Shown piece after piece: positions 49,839-61,500 of a stretch of 64,000 nucleotides of DNA (its first letter is position 1; each line of letters starts with the position of its first letter). The notes under the pieces are model-generated. The model was not told the DNA's origin and did not search any database. It saw only the letters and a list, made by a program, of their open reading frames with translations. Made by a program: the position numbers and the translations under genes. Source of the DNA: Phallus indusiatus (lineage: Eukaryota > Basidiomycota > Agaricomycetes > Phallales > Phallaceae); assembly GCA_027605045.1 (NCBI GenBank), contig JAQFWX010000018.1, forward strand, positions 620,001 through 684,000, in the 5' to 3' direction.

Positions 49839-51264
49839 ATGCCTAAGTGCGCTAACAAAGGATGTGGCAAAGAATATGAGCAAGAAAACAACACTGACGC
49901 ATCTTGTCGGTATCATCCCGGTAATCCAGTAAGCTAATCTTTGCTTCTTAGCTGGGTGAGCTCAAAATGTAGTCAGATCTTTCACGAAGGCCTTAAAAGT
50001 TGGTCATGCTGCTCTGACACCAATCGTCCCGTGCTCGATTTCGAGTCGTTCATGGCAATATCGGTATATCTATCTCTATACGTCGTGCGTGATTAATGGA
50101 CTCTGTTTAACGGAAATCTTAGGGGTGCACGAAAGGTAGACACGCTGAGCCCAAACCTAAAGAGGAAATTCCCAGTTCACAGCCAGTATCTGCTGCTAGT
50201 TCATCCACAGTAGCTGCCGTGAGGGTCAATGTCGCTGAAGATGGCACAGAGACCTTTTCGACCGCGTCTGCAAATCCAACCATAGTACCCCAGACTGCCC
50301 TAGTATCCAATACCTCTCAGGCACCTTCTGCCCCAATAGAGGAGGAAGATGACCCAAGTATTGAAGTATCAGTGGGTACCCCATGCAGACGACGTGGCTG
50401 TAGTGCCAAATTTATATCGCAAGAAGAAAGTCGTTTGGGAGATAAAGAAAATTCCCTTTGTGTTTACCATCCATCACCAGTAAGAATTTATGACGTTTGC
50501 CTTCCTCTGATCATTAATTGCATGATTAGCCTATTTTCCACGAAGGAAGTAAAGTACGTTTTGAGTCGTATTCTAAGTCTATATCTAGACTTTTGCGTTT
50601 TTTTTGAAGGGATATCTATGCTGCAAAAGACGGGTCCTAGAATTTGACGAATTTTTAAAAATCAAAGGCTGCAAGACCGGAAAGCATGTTTTTGCGACCA
50701 AGATCGACAAGGAGGTAAAATATCAATATGTTCATCGCGATATTTTGCTAACATTTTTAGTCTACTACGGAAGATCTAGTGGATTGTCGGATCGATCATT
50801 ATCAAACGCCATCCCAAGTTCATGTTTCGGTGTTCGCCAAGCAGACAGACAAGGTTGCAAGTAAGGTTGAGTTGGGAGAGGACAAAGTACGATTCTGTAA
50901 AATAATTGCTAACTGTTCTGAGTTTTCCCTCGATTTAGGTTTCTCTAGATCTTCTAATGCCAGGGCGTAAACGATTCAAACGAACTATAGATTTATATGG
51001 CCCAATTGACCCCACCACATCCAAGTATACGTTATTAGGTACAAAGGTAGGACGATGGCGAAGCTTTGTTTATTTGGGTATTAATATGGGCGATAGGTTG
51101 AATTGACGCTGACCAAAGCTGATAAGCGAAGCTGGCCCATTCTGGAGAAAACTAGCCGTCCCATAGAAGGGTATAATCTTACTTTTGGGGTGACTGGACG
51201 AACTGGCACCATCGGAGGCAAAGAGCTTATTTTGTCCGAAGAGAATAAGGCAAGGCTGGGTTAA
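49839..51264 (+). CDS. CHORDC1: CHORD and CS domain protein (CHORDC1/CHP1, RAR1-related)
   Basis: CHORD-CS proteins are Hsp90 co-chaperones. The ATG at 49839 begins MPKCANKGCGKEYEQENNTD, the first zinc-binding CHORD domain. It continues [30 protein letters not shown] and MAISGCTKGRH. A Ser/Thr/Pro linker follows. The second CHORD is TPCRRRGCSAKF, CVYHPSPPIFHEGSKGYLCC, KRRVLEFDEFLKIKGCKTGKH. Both have the full Cys/His set. The CS domain is VDCRIDHYQTPSQVHVSVFA with RTIDLYGPIDPTTSKYTLLG and ELTLTKADKRSWPILEKTS. Introns cut inside both CHORD domains. The stop codon lies 14 bp from the stop of the convergent IF-2 gene. Confidence 0.9.
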
Positions 51265-51278
51265 AGAGATCGATGCTA

Positions 51279-54263
51279 TTAGAGTACACCGGGTTTTTGT
51301 ACCGTTTGTATCGATTGAATAATATCACCAGGCTGTAGATCTCCGAAATTTGTCAATGATAGACCGCATTCCATATCCTTGCGAACTTCCTGCATATCTT
51401 TCTTATGATGCCGTAAAGTTTGTAGAGTGTCGTCTATCGAATAATGAATTACATGTTAGTCAAATAAACAACTAGGATATGAAAAACCCTACGATCATGT
51501 ATAATTGTCCCGGCACGAATAACGCGAACTGCTTTATTCTTCTCCAACAGACCGTTAGTGACTTTGCACCCTGCTACTTTCATGATTTCTTTGCGCTTGA
51601 GGTGGATATCAAATAATTGAGCCACCGTCGCTTCTGCAACCACACGGGTCTCAATAATCGGAGGCAGTAGCGCAATGACTTGTGCTTTGACGTCTTCCAT
51701 CAGACGATAGATTATATCGGACGAGATTATGGGTATGTCATTTGCTGCAGCTAGGGTCCGTATGGCTCGTGGGACAGAGACCGAAAAGGCGACAATAGTT
51801 CCTAAGAACCGTTAATCCTACCATGTAATAATCAATGAATGATAACAGGACTTACCACCAATCGCCTTGGCCATCATGACGTCCGATTCCGTTATATCGC
51901 CAACAGAACTGTGAACAATCTTCGCGTGTGCTAAATTGTTCCCTATGCCTTCGAGCGCACCAACAACAGCTTCCACGGTGCCACTTACGTCACATTTGAT
52001 AACCAGCAGCAATTGCTTGATCGTTGGGACAAAATTTTCTGTAGCCTCAATAATCTCGGGAGTTCCAGTAAGCGTCTCTCTTTTATTGCGAGCCAGCCTT
52101 CGACGTTCGTTGATTGCCTCGGCGTCTCGTTCCATCACGACCTGCTCGAGTCGCCGTTTACGATTGACAATGGCCTTTCTTATATCAGTCTCCGAACCTT
52201 GGAGTACCTCATCACCAGCGGAGGGAAACTCTTTCCAGCCAGCAACGGTCACGGCCATTCCGGGACGGGCGGATTTAATCATTTCACCGTTGGAATTCAT
52301 TAGCTGTCTGACGCGAGCATGAGCAACACCACTGATTAAGTTGCTCCCAGTTGTTAGTTCTCCACGCAGGACAAGAACAGTGGCCACAGGGCTAACTCGT
52401 ATTAGAAAAGAATATATTGAGGTCACTATATAGTACATACCCCAAACCCTTTAAGAATTTAGACTCCAGTATATAACCATGGACAGCACCACTTGTTTCA
52501 GCTCGTAATTCAGCTAATTCGGCCATTAGTGAAATATTTTCAACAAGTTGGTCGAGACCCTGTCCAGTTAATCCAGAAACCTCCACGACGGGAATATGAC
52601 CGTCAAAGCACTCTAGTTGCAAGCCTTCCGCTAGGAGAGATTTTGTTATGTTGTCCTAAACATACCCTCATTCATGTGCGATTCATTTAAGTGAACAAGC
52701 ACTTACCGGGTTAACTCCCGGCTTATCCATTTTATTTATCGCCACTACGACGCCCAGTTTTTCATCCTTTTTGATGAGTTCGATCACTTCCTTAGTTTGA
52801 GGCATGACACCGTCGTCCGCGGCCACCACGAGAACCACAATATCAGTCACTCTAACACCTCTAGCACGCATAGCAGTAAAGGCCGCATGACCGGGGGTAT
52901 CTAGAAATGTTATGCTTTTGCAGGCTGATTTAGCGTTCGTAACAACGGGCACAGAAAATGCTCCAATGTGTTGTGTTATTCCTCCAGCTTCGCCTTTTGC
53001 TACTGATGACGAACGAAGTGTGTCCAGCAGTGTTGTTTTGCCGTGATCTACATGTCCCATCACGGTGACCACGGGAGGTCTCAAAGGCAGAGTAGAGGGA
53101 TTAGGGTGTGGTTTCCTATGGTAGCTCACGTTCATAATGATACATATGTACAATGTTCAAAATGGGAACGTACGGTGGAAAGATATCAAAGGCAGCTTCT
53201 TCGTCTACAATTGGATTTTTATGAAACTCGAGGGCAAGCATTGAAGCAAAATCAGAATTAAGAACTTGACGTATGCTCTGAGAAATTATGAATGAACAGA
53301 ACGATCGGGCATGCTCTCACTATGATCGAATGAGACTTCATTCTCCATACCGGATTCAATCATTTTACGTTGTAAGGATTCTAAACTAAGCACTCAGAAA
53401 AGAACGTAGAAATGAAGATGGGAGGGAAACTGACCTAGAGATATATCTAATAGTCTACTGAGGTGGCCTACTGCAATGAGGGGTGGTATATACACGTCTT
53501 GCATATATGTTATTAACTTTGGGGGTTTTAACTTTGAATTCGATTTGCCCGGCTTTTCTTCGCGGATTTTGACGACACGAGATGGACGTGCAATTACCCC
53601 GCCTTGTTTGAGCGAACTTCTGGTTTTGAATTTAGTTTTACTTTCGTAACGCTTCGCATTTCCATCTACATTATCGATATTTGATTCTGGATCTAATGTT
53701 AGCTCTTTTCTCTCACTGGGGGGGCTCGCGTCCACAGTTGGGTCTTCCGAATGAGGTATATAAAAAGAAGTGTCCAATTGTGAGCCACCCTCTAGTGTCA
53801 ATGGCGAACGTGGTTTAGAAGGTTTGGGGATATTATTTGATGGAAGTGAACGATGTGACTTTGATTTGTTGTGGTCAGCGGATGGCGCCGCCTTGGGGAA
53901 TCTGGAGGATGAGGATGTAGTAGGATGCTTTTTTCTTCGTCTCGAAGAAGTGTCCCGAGACCATGATTTGTCTCGGTTGTTGTTGCCTCGGTTCTCGTTG
54001 TTATCCTCGACTACCCATCTTCCCAAATCGACTGAAGGAAGAATTTAGAATACCAGAGCAAAACACCGGGAGTCATGAAGGACTGTTTATACTTACTGCT
54101 TCGGGAAGATGAAGCCAATGGCTGAAAACGCTTGGTCTAAACAACATAAAATCAATATTGATCACTCAGCAACAACGGACGGACTGACTGCGAGGTTGGT
54201 ACTAGCGGATCGAAACTGCCCCGAGACTGAGCTCCTGATATGACAAGTTGTCCTTGCCAACAT
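51279..54263 (-). CDS. IFM1: Mitochondrial translation initiation factor IF-2
   Basis: This GTPase places initiator tRNA on the mitochondrial ribosome. The ATG at 54263 starts a strong presequence ([20 protein letters not shown]) that splices in phase to [20 protein letters not shown] long basic, disordered region follows. The G domain has [40 protein letters not shown] and [15 protein letters not shown]. Domain II and the switch follow, with [20 protein letters not shown] and [20 protein letters not shown]. The end is [20 protein letters not shown] and a short tail (QTVQKPGVL). The total is near the usual 700-750 aa. The gene is convergent with the CHORD gene and divergent to the WD40 gene. 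Confidence 0.92.
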
Positions 54264-54465
54264 AAGTAAGATCCGAAACTTCCAATACCTTCAATAGTGC
54301 CGTCAAGGCTCCCGAGGAAGTGGCTTGAAGGGCGCAAAATATAAAAATGCTAATTTCTTCGTTGTTTCAAGCTTGTCGAGGACGAAGCCGACAACTCTAC
54401 CCGCTTACTAAGTGAAATTATGCCGTTCCTGTCCCGAGGCAGACCTCTCATTGAGATACTACATA

Positions 54466-56031
54466 ATGCAGACTTCCGACCCATCCTATTTTTTCAGAGC
54501 AGAGAACGACGTTGCCAAAGAAGAAGTTCGTGAATTTCCTCGAGAAGTCTATCTGGCTGCCTTAATCAATACTTAACTTGAAGGCAAGAAATATCAAGGC
54601 AGAACGAATTAAGGATCTCGGGGCTCCTGTCTCTGTATCGGGAAAGATTTTAGACATCGAAGTCAAAGGTTCAGACGTTTGGATTGCGGAGAGTGACCAT
54701 ATTGCTCGAAGGCTTTCTCTCGAGGTTGGGCGGTTCGCTCACGTCACTTCAGACGACTTGATCTTTGCATGATTCGTTTATGTAGACAGGCAAAACCCTA
54801 CAGATATACAAGGGCCATACAGGTCCGGTAACCTGTCTTGCTCTTATCAACTCAGATTATCTGATCACTGGTTCCTGGGATAAGGCATGTTCCCTCTTTT
54901 CCAGAATTGTGCTGCACAGATCAATTCGTGTCTAGACTCTCAAGATTTGGAAAACTTCGGTACGGAAGTCTCGTGGATTTGTGAAACGGCTTTGACATCG
55001 ACTGTTCTAGGATAAATCACTGATATTCTCCATCAACGCTCATGACGATTTTGTGAAAACCTTGCTGGTAGTGCCATCGCTGTCGCTTATAATATCGAGC
55101 TCTTCGGATAGAACTGTCAGAATATGGTGATCCACCGTCTAAGCTGCTCGTACATCTGAAAATTCAATCTGACTACTATAGGGACACAACTGATTTTAAG
55201 CAACCATTTCATCAGGTTGGCTCGATCGCTGCTCACACAAGACCCGTCGAAGCACTTGCCTTTCAAAAACAGACAGATCTGTCCGGTGTATTATACACTG
55301 CAGATAGCCTGGGTGCTATTAAAGCTTGGGATATACAAAGACTGGACCAAAATCTTCACGAGTGTCAAGTAACCCTGAAGAACGAGTGGATACCCCATCG
55401 TACAGGGATCAACGCTCTATTTGTAGCCAATGATCTTCTCTTCACAGGTAATATATGCTGCCTGTATGGTATTCTTTTCATGCTACTTATTTGGACTGTT
55501 GTAGGATCAAGTGACGAATCTGTAGCTATCCAGAATGTCCCTAAACCGCTTCCAGATTCGAAGGTCTTGCATCATGTAACGCAACCTCATTCAGTGAAGG
55601 CTCTTTTACCTTTGTTTCTCACTTTTGAGGATGCTACATATCTGGTAGTAGCCGTCGGAGATTCGCTCAGGATATATTCGTATGATCCTTTATCGGCTCA
55701 GGATCCTCCAGAATTACTCTGCGAAATAGAAGCTCACTCACATGACATTACAAATTTAGATGTGTGGATGCGTACAGGTAAAAATGGGAAAGCTGAACTG
55801 TGGATTCTGAGTGCAAGTCTGGACTCGACACTTAGACGATGGAGTTTAAGTGGTGAGTGACTAGCGACGCGTTACGAAGAAATTTTCAAAGCTGACACCA
55901 AGTTTAAAGATGTACTGACACCGAAAAGCACTCTGGAGATACCTGATGTACAGCGGAAAGCAGCAACATCCGCCACCAAATTAACTGAAGAAGAGGAACG
56001 CGAATTGGCGGAGTTGATGGAAGACGATTAG
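54466..56031 (+). CDS. WD40-repeat protein, unclassified
   Basis: WD40 blades are visible as CLALINSDYLITGSWDK, TLKIW, SSSDRTVRIW, AHTRPVEALAFQ, GVLYTADSLGAIKAWDI, LFTGSSDESVAIQ and LSASLDSTLRRWSLS, enough for one seven-blade propeller. The N-terminus is MQTSDPSYFFRAENDVAKEE, then RNIKAERIKDLGAPVSVSGK, and the C-terminus is an acidic helix (KLTEEEERELAELMEDD). A 37-nt intron (54547-54583, donor GTCTAT, branch CTTAAC) is needed to keep the frame near the N-terminus. The donor is weak. I cannot place it in a named family. The overall form suggests a conserved fungal protein of about 380-400 aa. An out-of-frame ATG at 54420 lies just upstream. Confidence 0.7.
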
Positions 56032-56265
56032 TTGGATAACAAAATAGCACTGTACGCATACGCTATTGAGATTAGACTGTGGATAAATAAACAGGATATA
56101 CATTGGATACGATGCATAGACTACAAATATAAGGTTTCTACTGAAAGCAAAGATGGATTGACAAGAAATATATAATATGCAGTGGTCTTATTATAAAGGT
56201 CGGGAAAATTCACATTAAAACAAAAATAGGGTCCAGTCAATGAGTTTCGCGAGTGCAATCAACCT

Positions 56266-58450
56266 CTATGCTTCGACGTTACTGGTAGTAGAATTGGATC
56301 GGTGAAACTGAAAGAAAATTACACGTATTCTTTCAAACGAGAGAGAAAAATGACTGACAATGTTATAAACTTCCTCACAAGTTCGTGTTCCTTGGTCTTG
56401 ATCGATACAATAGCATATGTATAATGCATCCGCACTGGTCAAGATTCCATGAATGAGATGCCTGAAAAGAAGCAAAAAGGAAAACGTACATATCACTTAA
56501 AATTCCACCACAAAACCAAAACAAAAAGAAGCACACGGCACCAATGAGAATGGCACTGAGAGGTGCATGCTCGGGACGTGTGAAAGTATTAGCGGTAAGA
56601 AGATATGCACATAAAGAGAAGAGCATGCTGAGCGATAACGATGTGAGTGTCATGAGAGTCGAGAACATAGTGTCTAAAGTTGAGAATTAATTTAGAATAC
56701 GGCTTGGAAAGAAGACGAGACAAACATGGTGCTGGGGCAGTGCCTGGTCTCTTGACCGACGTTATGTCTCTCACCCGACGATGTGCAGTTAGGAACGCTT
56801 CTCCAGTAATACCGGCGTGAGGTAAGATATAGCCTTCAAACGTGTAGGGCCTGAGAACGCCGGATAAAACTGAGACAGGAACAGACAGCGGATGGATAAA
56901 AGTTGGGACAACAGGACTTTTAGTAACCTAAGGAAGTTCAGACATAGAATTCAGACATAGACAGTTAATTCCACTGACCCGACGAAGTCCTCTAAGCATA
57001 AGCAATACCGATCCGATACTCGTTTCTAACATAGCGGCAAGGCAGATAGTTCCGAATGATGGCCCACATGCTCTGGATATACTAGCGCGTAATACCTCTA
57101 TTTGTTCCGAGATAGGCTCGGTCCTTTGTGGCCTGGTAGTCGTTGTTTAAGTGGTGATATCTCCCAACGAAAGAAAAAAGTTACCGTTTGAAAAACCAAG
57201 CGCCGACAGTAGCTGCAGATATGACTCTGAGCATGCCACGAATAATACAGCAGCTCCACGCCCAAGTAAAAGAAACCAGAATAATAAACCAGACGGCATA
57301 CGGTTTTATATGCCAATAGCTCCCCCCATACCCAACCAAAAGAAGGCGGAAGCTAAGAGATATAAAAGGCAAGGTTCCTAGCAAGGCAGCGAACAGCAAA
57401 GCAGGTGATATGGCTAATAAAGGCGGGTTAGATAGAAGAAATTTGGTGACAAGTTGGATAGTGTCGATGGTTCGGTTTGTTCGGGACATAATATAGAAAA
57501 CTGATCGAGCTGCCGATATTGCGAGAATAGTGGGAACCAGAGAAAATAATCTGAGTCCAACGGTTGAACCCCATACACCACTCAGCACACTTGAGTATAC
57601 GAACGAGCCTGAAAATGCAGCTAATGCGGAGAAAATCAGGGAGATGGGAATGAACAAAGCTGTGATTAAAAGCATGGGCCGGGCAAAGTAGTTGAGTAGA
57701 AGAATATAGGCGTATGAGAGAAGAGTGCAGAGGATGATTGAAATTGTTAAAAATGGCACGATACGAATAAGACTTGTGTACGGTGTAGGGACAGAGGGGA
57801 TCTAAAAGCAGGTGAACTGGCGAGAAAAAAAACACAGTCGTAGAGCTCACTGATGTAACGAAAAAAGAGAAAACGGAGGCTATACAGCATATGGTGAAGG
57901 CCGTGCACCATAGTATTGTCCAGTTCGTATCGTTATATTTGAATAACGGGGTCCTTCCTGGTTCTGGGAGGAAGAAAGCAGAGCGTGAGATTGAGTCGCG
58001 AGGCAATAGGGATTCAGTAAGAGTCAGGTGTGTTGTAGTCGGTACTGGCGGAGTTGGCGGTGACGTTGAAGGAGTAGGAGTCCGCGATGGTAAAGGAGAT
58101 GCTTGATGAGCAAGCCATCCACCTTGTGTGCTGGGCTCAATTGAACCAATTAGCGGCAGAGAGGCTTTCATGAAAGTATCCGCATCATTGTTATCTTCTT
58201 CTTCATCCAGTCTCAAGTAGGGATCTTCCAATTCTTCGTCTCCTCTTAATCGAGGTTCCCCATGTTCATCTAACTCCAAATCATCGCGGGAAAGTGCTGT
58301 TTTCTGTTGTGCCAGCCGACTTGCAGGCAGGGATTCACCCTCCTCAGACTCGTGGAACGAATAGAACAGTGGCAACGACGCCTGCGAAGACTCCGCTAAT
58401 GTCCTATTATTGAGAAATCTGGAAGCATATTGAGAAAAGGACGCGTTCAT
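56266..58450 (-). CDS. PNS1: PNS1/choline-transporter-like (SLC44) membrane protein
   Basis: PNS1 proteins are ten-pass plasma membrane proteins of the choline-transporter-like family. The ATG at 58450 begins MNASFSQYASRFLNNRTLAE. An acidic cytosolic N-terminal part contains DDLELDEHGEPRLRGDEELED and a Pro/Thr stretch. The first membrane segment follows KYNDTNWTILWCTAFTICCI. Later segments include RIVPFLTISIILCTLLSYAY and YWHIKPYAVWFIILVSFTWA. The final conserved block ADALYICYCIDQDQGTRTCE is the family's C-terminal signature. It ends SNSTTSNVEA. Introns are numerous, and several exons lie between 56370 and 57180. It is divergent to ATG2 by 112 bp. Confidence 0.85.
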
Positions 58451-58562
58451 GGAAACCGTCCAAGGACAGTACAAGATTCGAGCTGGAGGAGAAAATCAAT
58501 TGCGTATGTAGTTTTTGGCAACCCCTCAAGGATTTGTCCGCACGTGACTCAATTACATAGTC

Positions 58563-61500
58563 ATGTTCTCCTTTCCCTCCTGGCAGACATTACCATCGGT
58601 GTCCCTGCCACAGACTATACAGCGACGTTTTATATCGTATTTTCTACGAAATGTGTTGGGACATTTGGTCAAACCCGGCCAGTTTGATCCAAAGCAGATT
58701 GATGCCCAGATTGGAAGCGGCATTGTGCAGGTGACCGATGTGGAATTCAACCATGATGTGGGTGTGAAGTTTGTTCCGTAAATATACTCACATTTAATAA
58801 TGAAGCATTAGGTCTTGAATGAAAAGCTTCGTCTTGCCCAAATTCCTTTCGTACTTGAATCAGGCTCACTCGGCAAAGTAACCGCTAACCTTCCGTGGCC
58901 TAATCTTCTGACTGCGCCAGTGGCATTGTCCCTGTCTTCTTTGAATATTACATTATCTTATTCTCCTGCTCCACGCTCTTCTTCTCAAGCTGGTATTTCC
59001 GTAGATGGAATTTCTGAATCAGTGGAACATATGGCTCAGTCCTTCGTCCACGACGAACTCCATTCCACCGAGACTTCTAAATCTCCTTCTACCTCTGAAA
59101 ACATCTCATACAAATTTCCGGGAACTTTTGATCCCAACAACAGAGGAGACTCAGACCCAATCACGGCAAGAGACGATGAAGAACTTGCTACCCAAGGTGT
59201 CTCACTTATTGCCACACTAATAGAAAAACTACTCTCCAGATTCAAGTTTGACGTATCGGATATACGCGTCAATATTATATTTCCTGAGGCGACGACTTTG
59301 TCATTTTATCTGGATCGCGTTGCATATAAGACCGAAGATGCTGTAGAACAAACAATAAAGGCGGGTGAAAGAGAGAAAGGTGAAGTCAGAACGCTATCCC
59401 TCGGGAAGTTCATTGTATCAATGAAAGTATCATCCCCGGTTACTGAAACTTTATCTTCGTCGACTGTATCCTCTGATAATGATGACGAGAACATGGCTAT
59501 GATGTCACAAAGTTTAGCTGCATTACCACCCCGAGATCGCGCTCCGTCGGCTGCGGAAGCCAGCATATATCACAGCCTTCTGTCTACTCTACCTGAAACA
59601 GAAGTATCTTCGTTTCCTCATCTCTCAAGCAATGAGGAGCAACGAATACTCTCAATGGGTCATGGAACTGATTCCATTCTTGCCACAATGGTTACACCAT
59701 CACTCCGTATCTCCCCCGACGCGTTACCGTTGGGACCCCACATAGCACTAGACATAACAATATCACCTCTCTTACTTTCTTTAAACCCTTCACAAGTGGC
59801 GGTAATTCTTGATATTATCTCCTTATTTGATCAAGTTGATTCACCGACGCCCGCCGTTACCAAAGCCCCGAGCAGGACGGTGGTCGAAGATTGTGTCCTA
59901 AATATCCATATCGCCAACATCGCTTGTATATTGTGGGATTCCTCTTTAATGTCGACAGAACTACATATCATCAACACCTTACACGCGCGATCTCCTGCTT
60001 GTCACGATCTCCTAATTCCCCATTTACGTATATCATTCAATAATCTAAATGCCAAGTTGAGTCTGTCGAGGACCAGATCTCATCACCTCCAATACCATTT
60101 TCAAGGGTGTCTTGAAGACTTCTCTACATTCTCGTTTTCTTATGGGAAAGACAGGAGTTTGCTTGTTTCCGCCGTTCTTGTCTCCGATTCGAGCTTGGAT
60201 CCCCAGTATGACCCCGATGATATGGGAATCCTACCCATATTCAATATTACCGGATTGACGAGAGATACAGATGTCCAAAAAGCTTCAACAGAAGCTTTTT
60301 GGAGGAGGCATTCGTCGCGATCAAAGTCAGAGAAGCACCCCGTCGTTCGAATACACTCTCAGACGTTCGAAGAAACGACTATTAAGATTGATATTCCACT
60401 GCATATCTTCGTCGACATCGAAACCATTCAGTTCGTCAACTCATACATAACTCGTATGACGGATTTCAAGAAGATAGAAACGTTTGAGCCAAAGATTGAG
60501 ATTCCGAAAGCATCTCACACTGAGGGGATGGCCTCATCTGCGTATATTGACCAAGATAATGTAAGTGCGCAAGCATCCTTGTTGCATTTCCTAAACGTTC
60601 GATCAGCAAAGCGGGGGGGATATTTCGGTCCAATTTTTATTTATTCGGATTGAAACGTCTGTGTCACCAATCTCGCAGCTTCCCGAGTCCAGATCAGGCA
60701 ATCTCGCCCTAGACTTGCATAATTTTCACATCTCACGAGGGCGAGAAAAGAACAATTCAAGTCCGAAGCTCCCAGCGAAAGTCTTAGGAATGTTTCGGTT
60801 TAAGAAAGTAATTGCCGCCTTAGCATTACCAAATGGTACGTTAGTTAGCCTAAATGCCGGTGTAATGTACGACTGAAGTATTGCAGATGTTAAAGCGGAA
60901 GCATTCCTCGTTGTAGATTCGTTGGAAGACGTATCCAAGATACCGTCCGCATGTTTTCGTACTGTGTCACCTATGGGATCAATGTCTATCGACATAGTCT
61001 TCCCATTCCTGAATATCTCTCTTTCTAAGCCCGTTTTAAGGGGTTTAGTATATTGGCTTGATGACTTTTCAAGATGGGCCGTTGTCTCTTCGCCAGAGAA
61101 AGCAGTAACCTTACCTAACAGTAAATATTCCTTGAAAAGAACGGCCAGTTTAGATAGCAGTGTCAGCAGTCCGGAAGATCTTCCTAGAAAACCCGAATTG
61201 GCCGTCAGGCTCTCGATTGATGAAGGTATAATCAATTCAACAACGAATATTCTCCCTCTTTTAATTTCAAGGACTCAGGGAAAATACATCTTCTGGTTCC
61301 TCGATCGAAAGACAATGACCGGTCCCAATCTCTGGTGATACTGTTGATGAATACCGAGATCCTTGCTGAAATCTCGCCGGAAGGCAAGGTGCGTACCGTT
61401 GGAATACCGAATCAATCCATTTTGAAAATAAAAAGAATGAGAACGTGATAACTCTCGGAGTTGGGGGTATTGATATAACGGACAAATATGGGCGAGAGAA

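Noticed and set aside
60606..60620. Frameshift at a run of seven Gs in ATG2
   Set aside because: A 46-nt intron with a perfect GTAAGT donor (60561-60606) joins the two frames and restores a family-like sequence, so no sequencing error is required.
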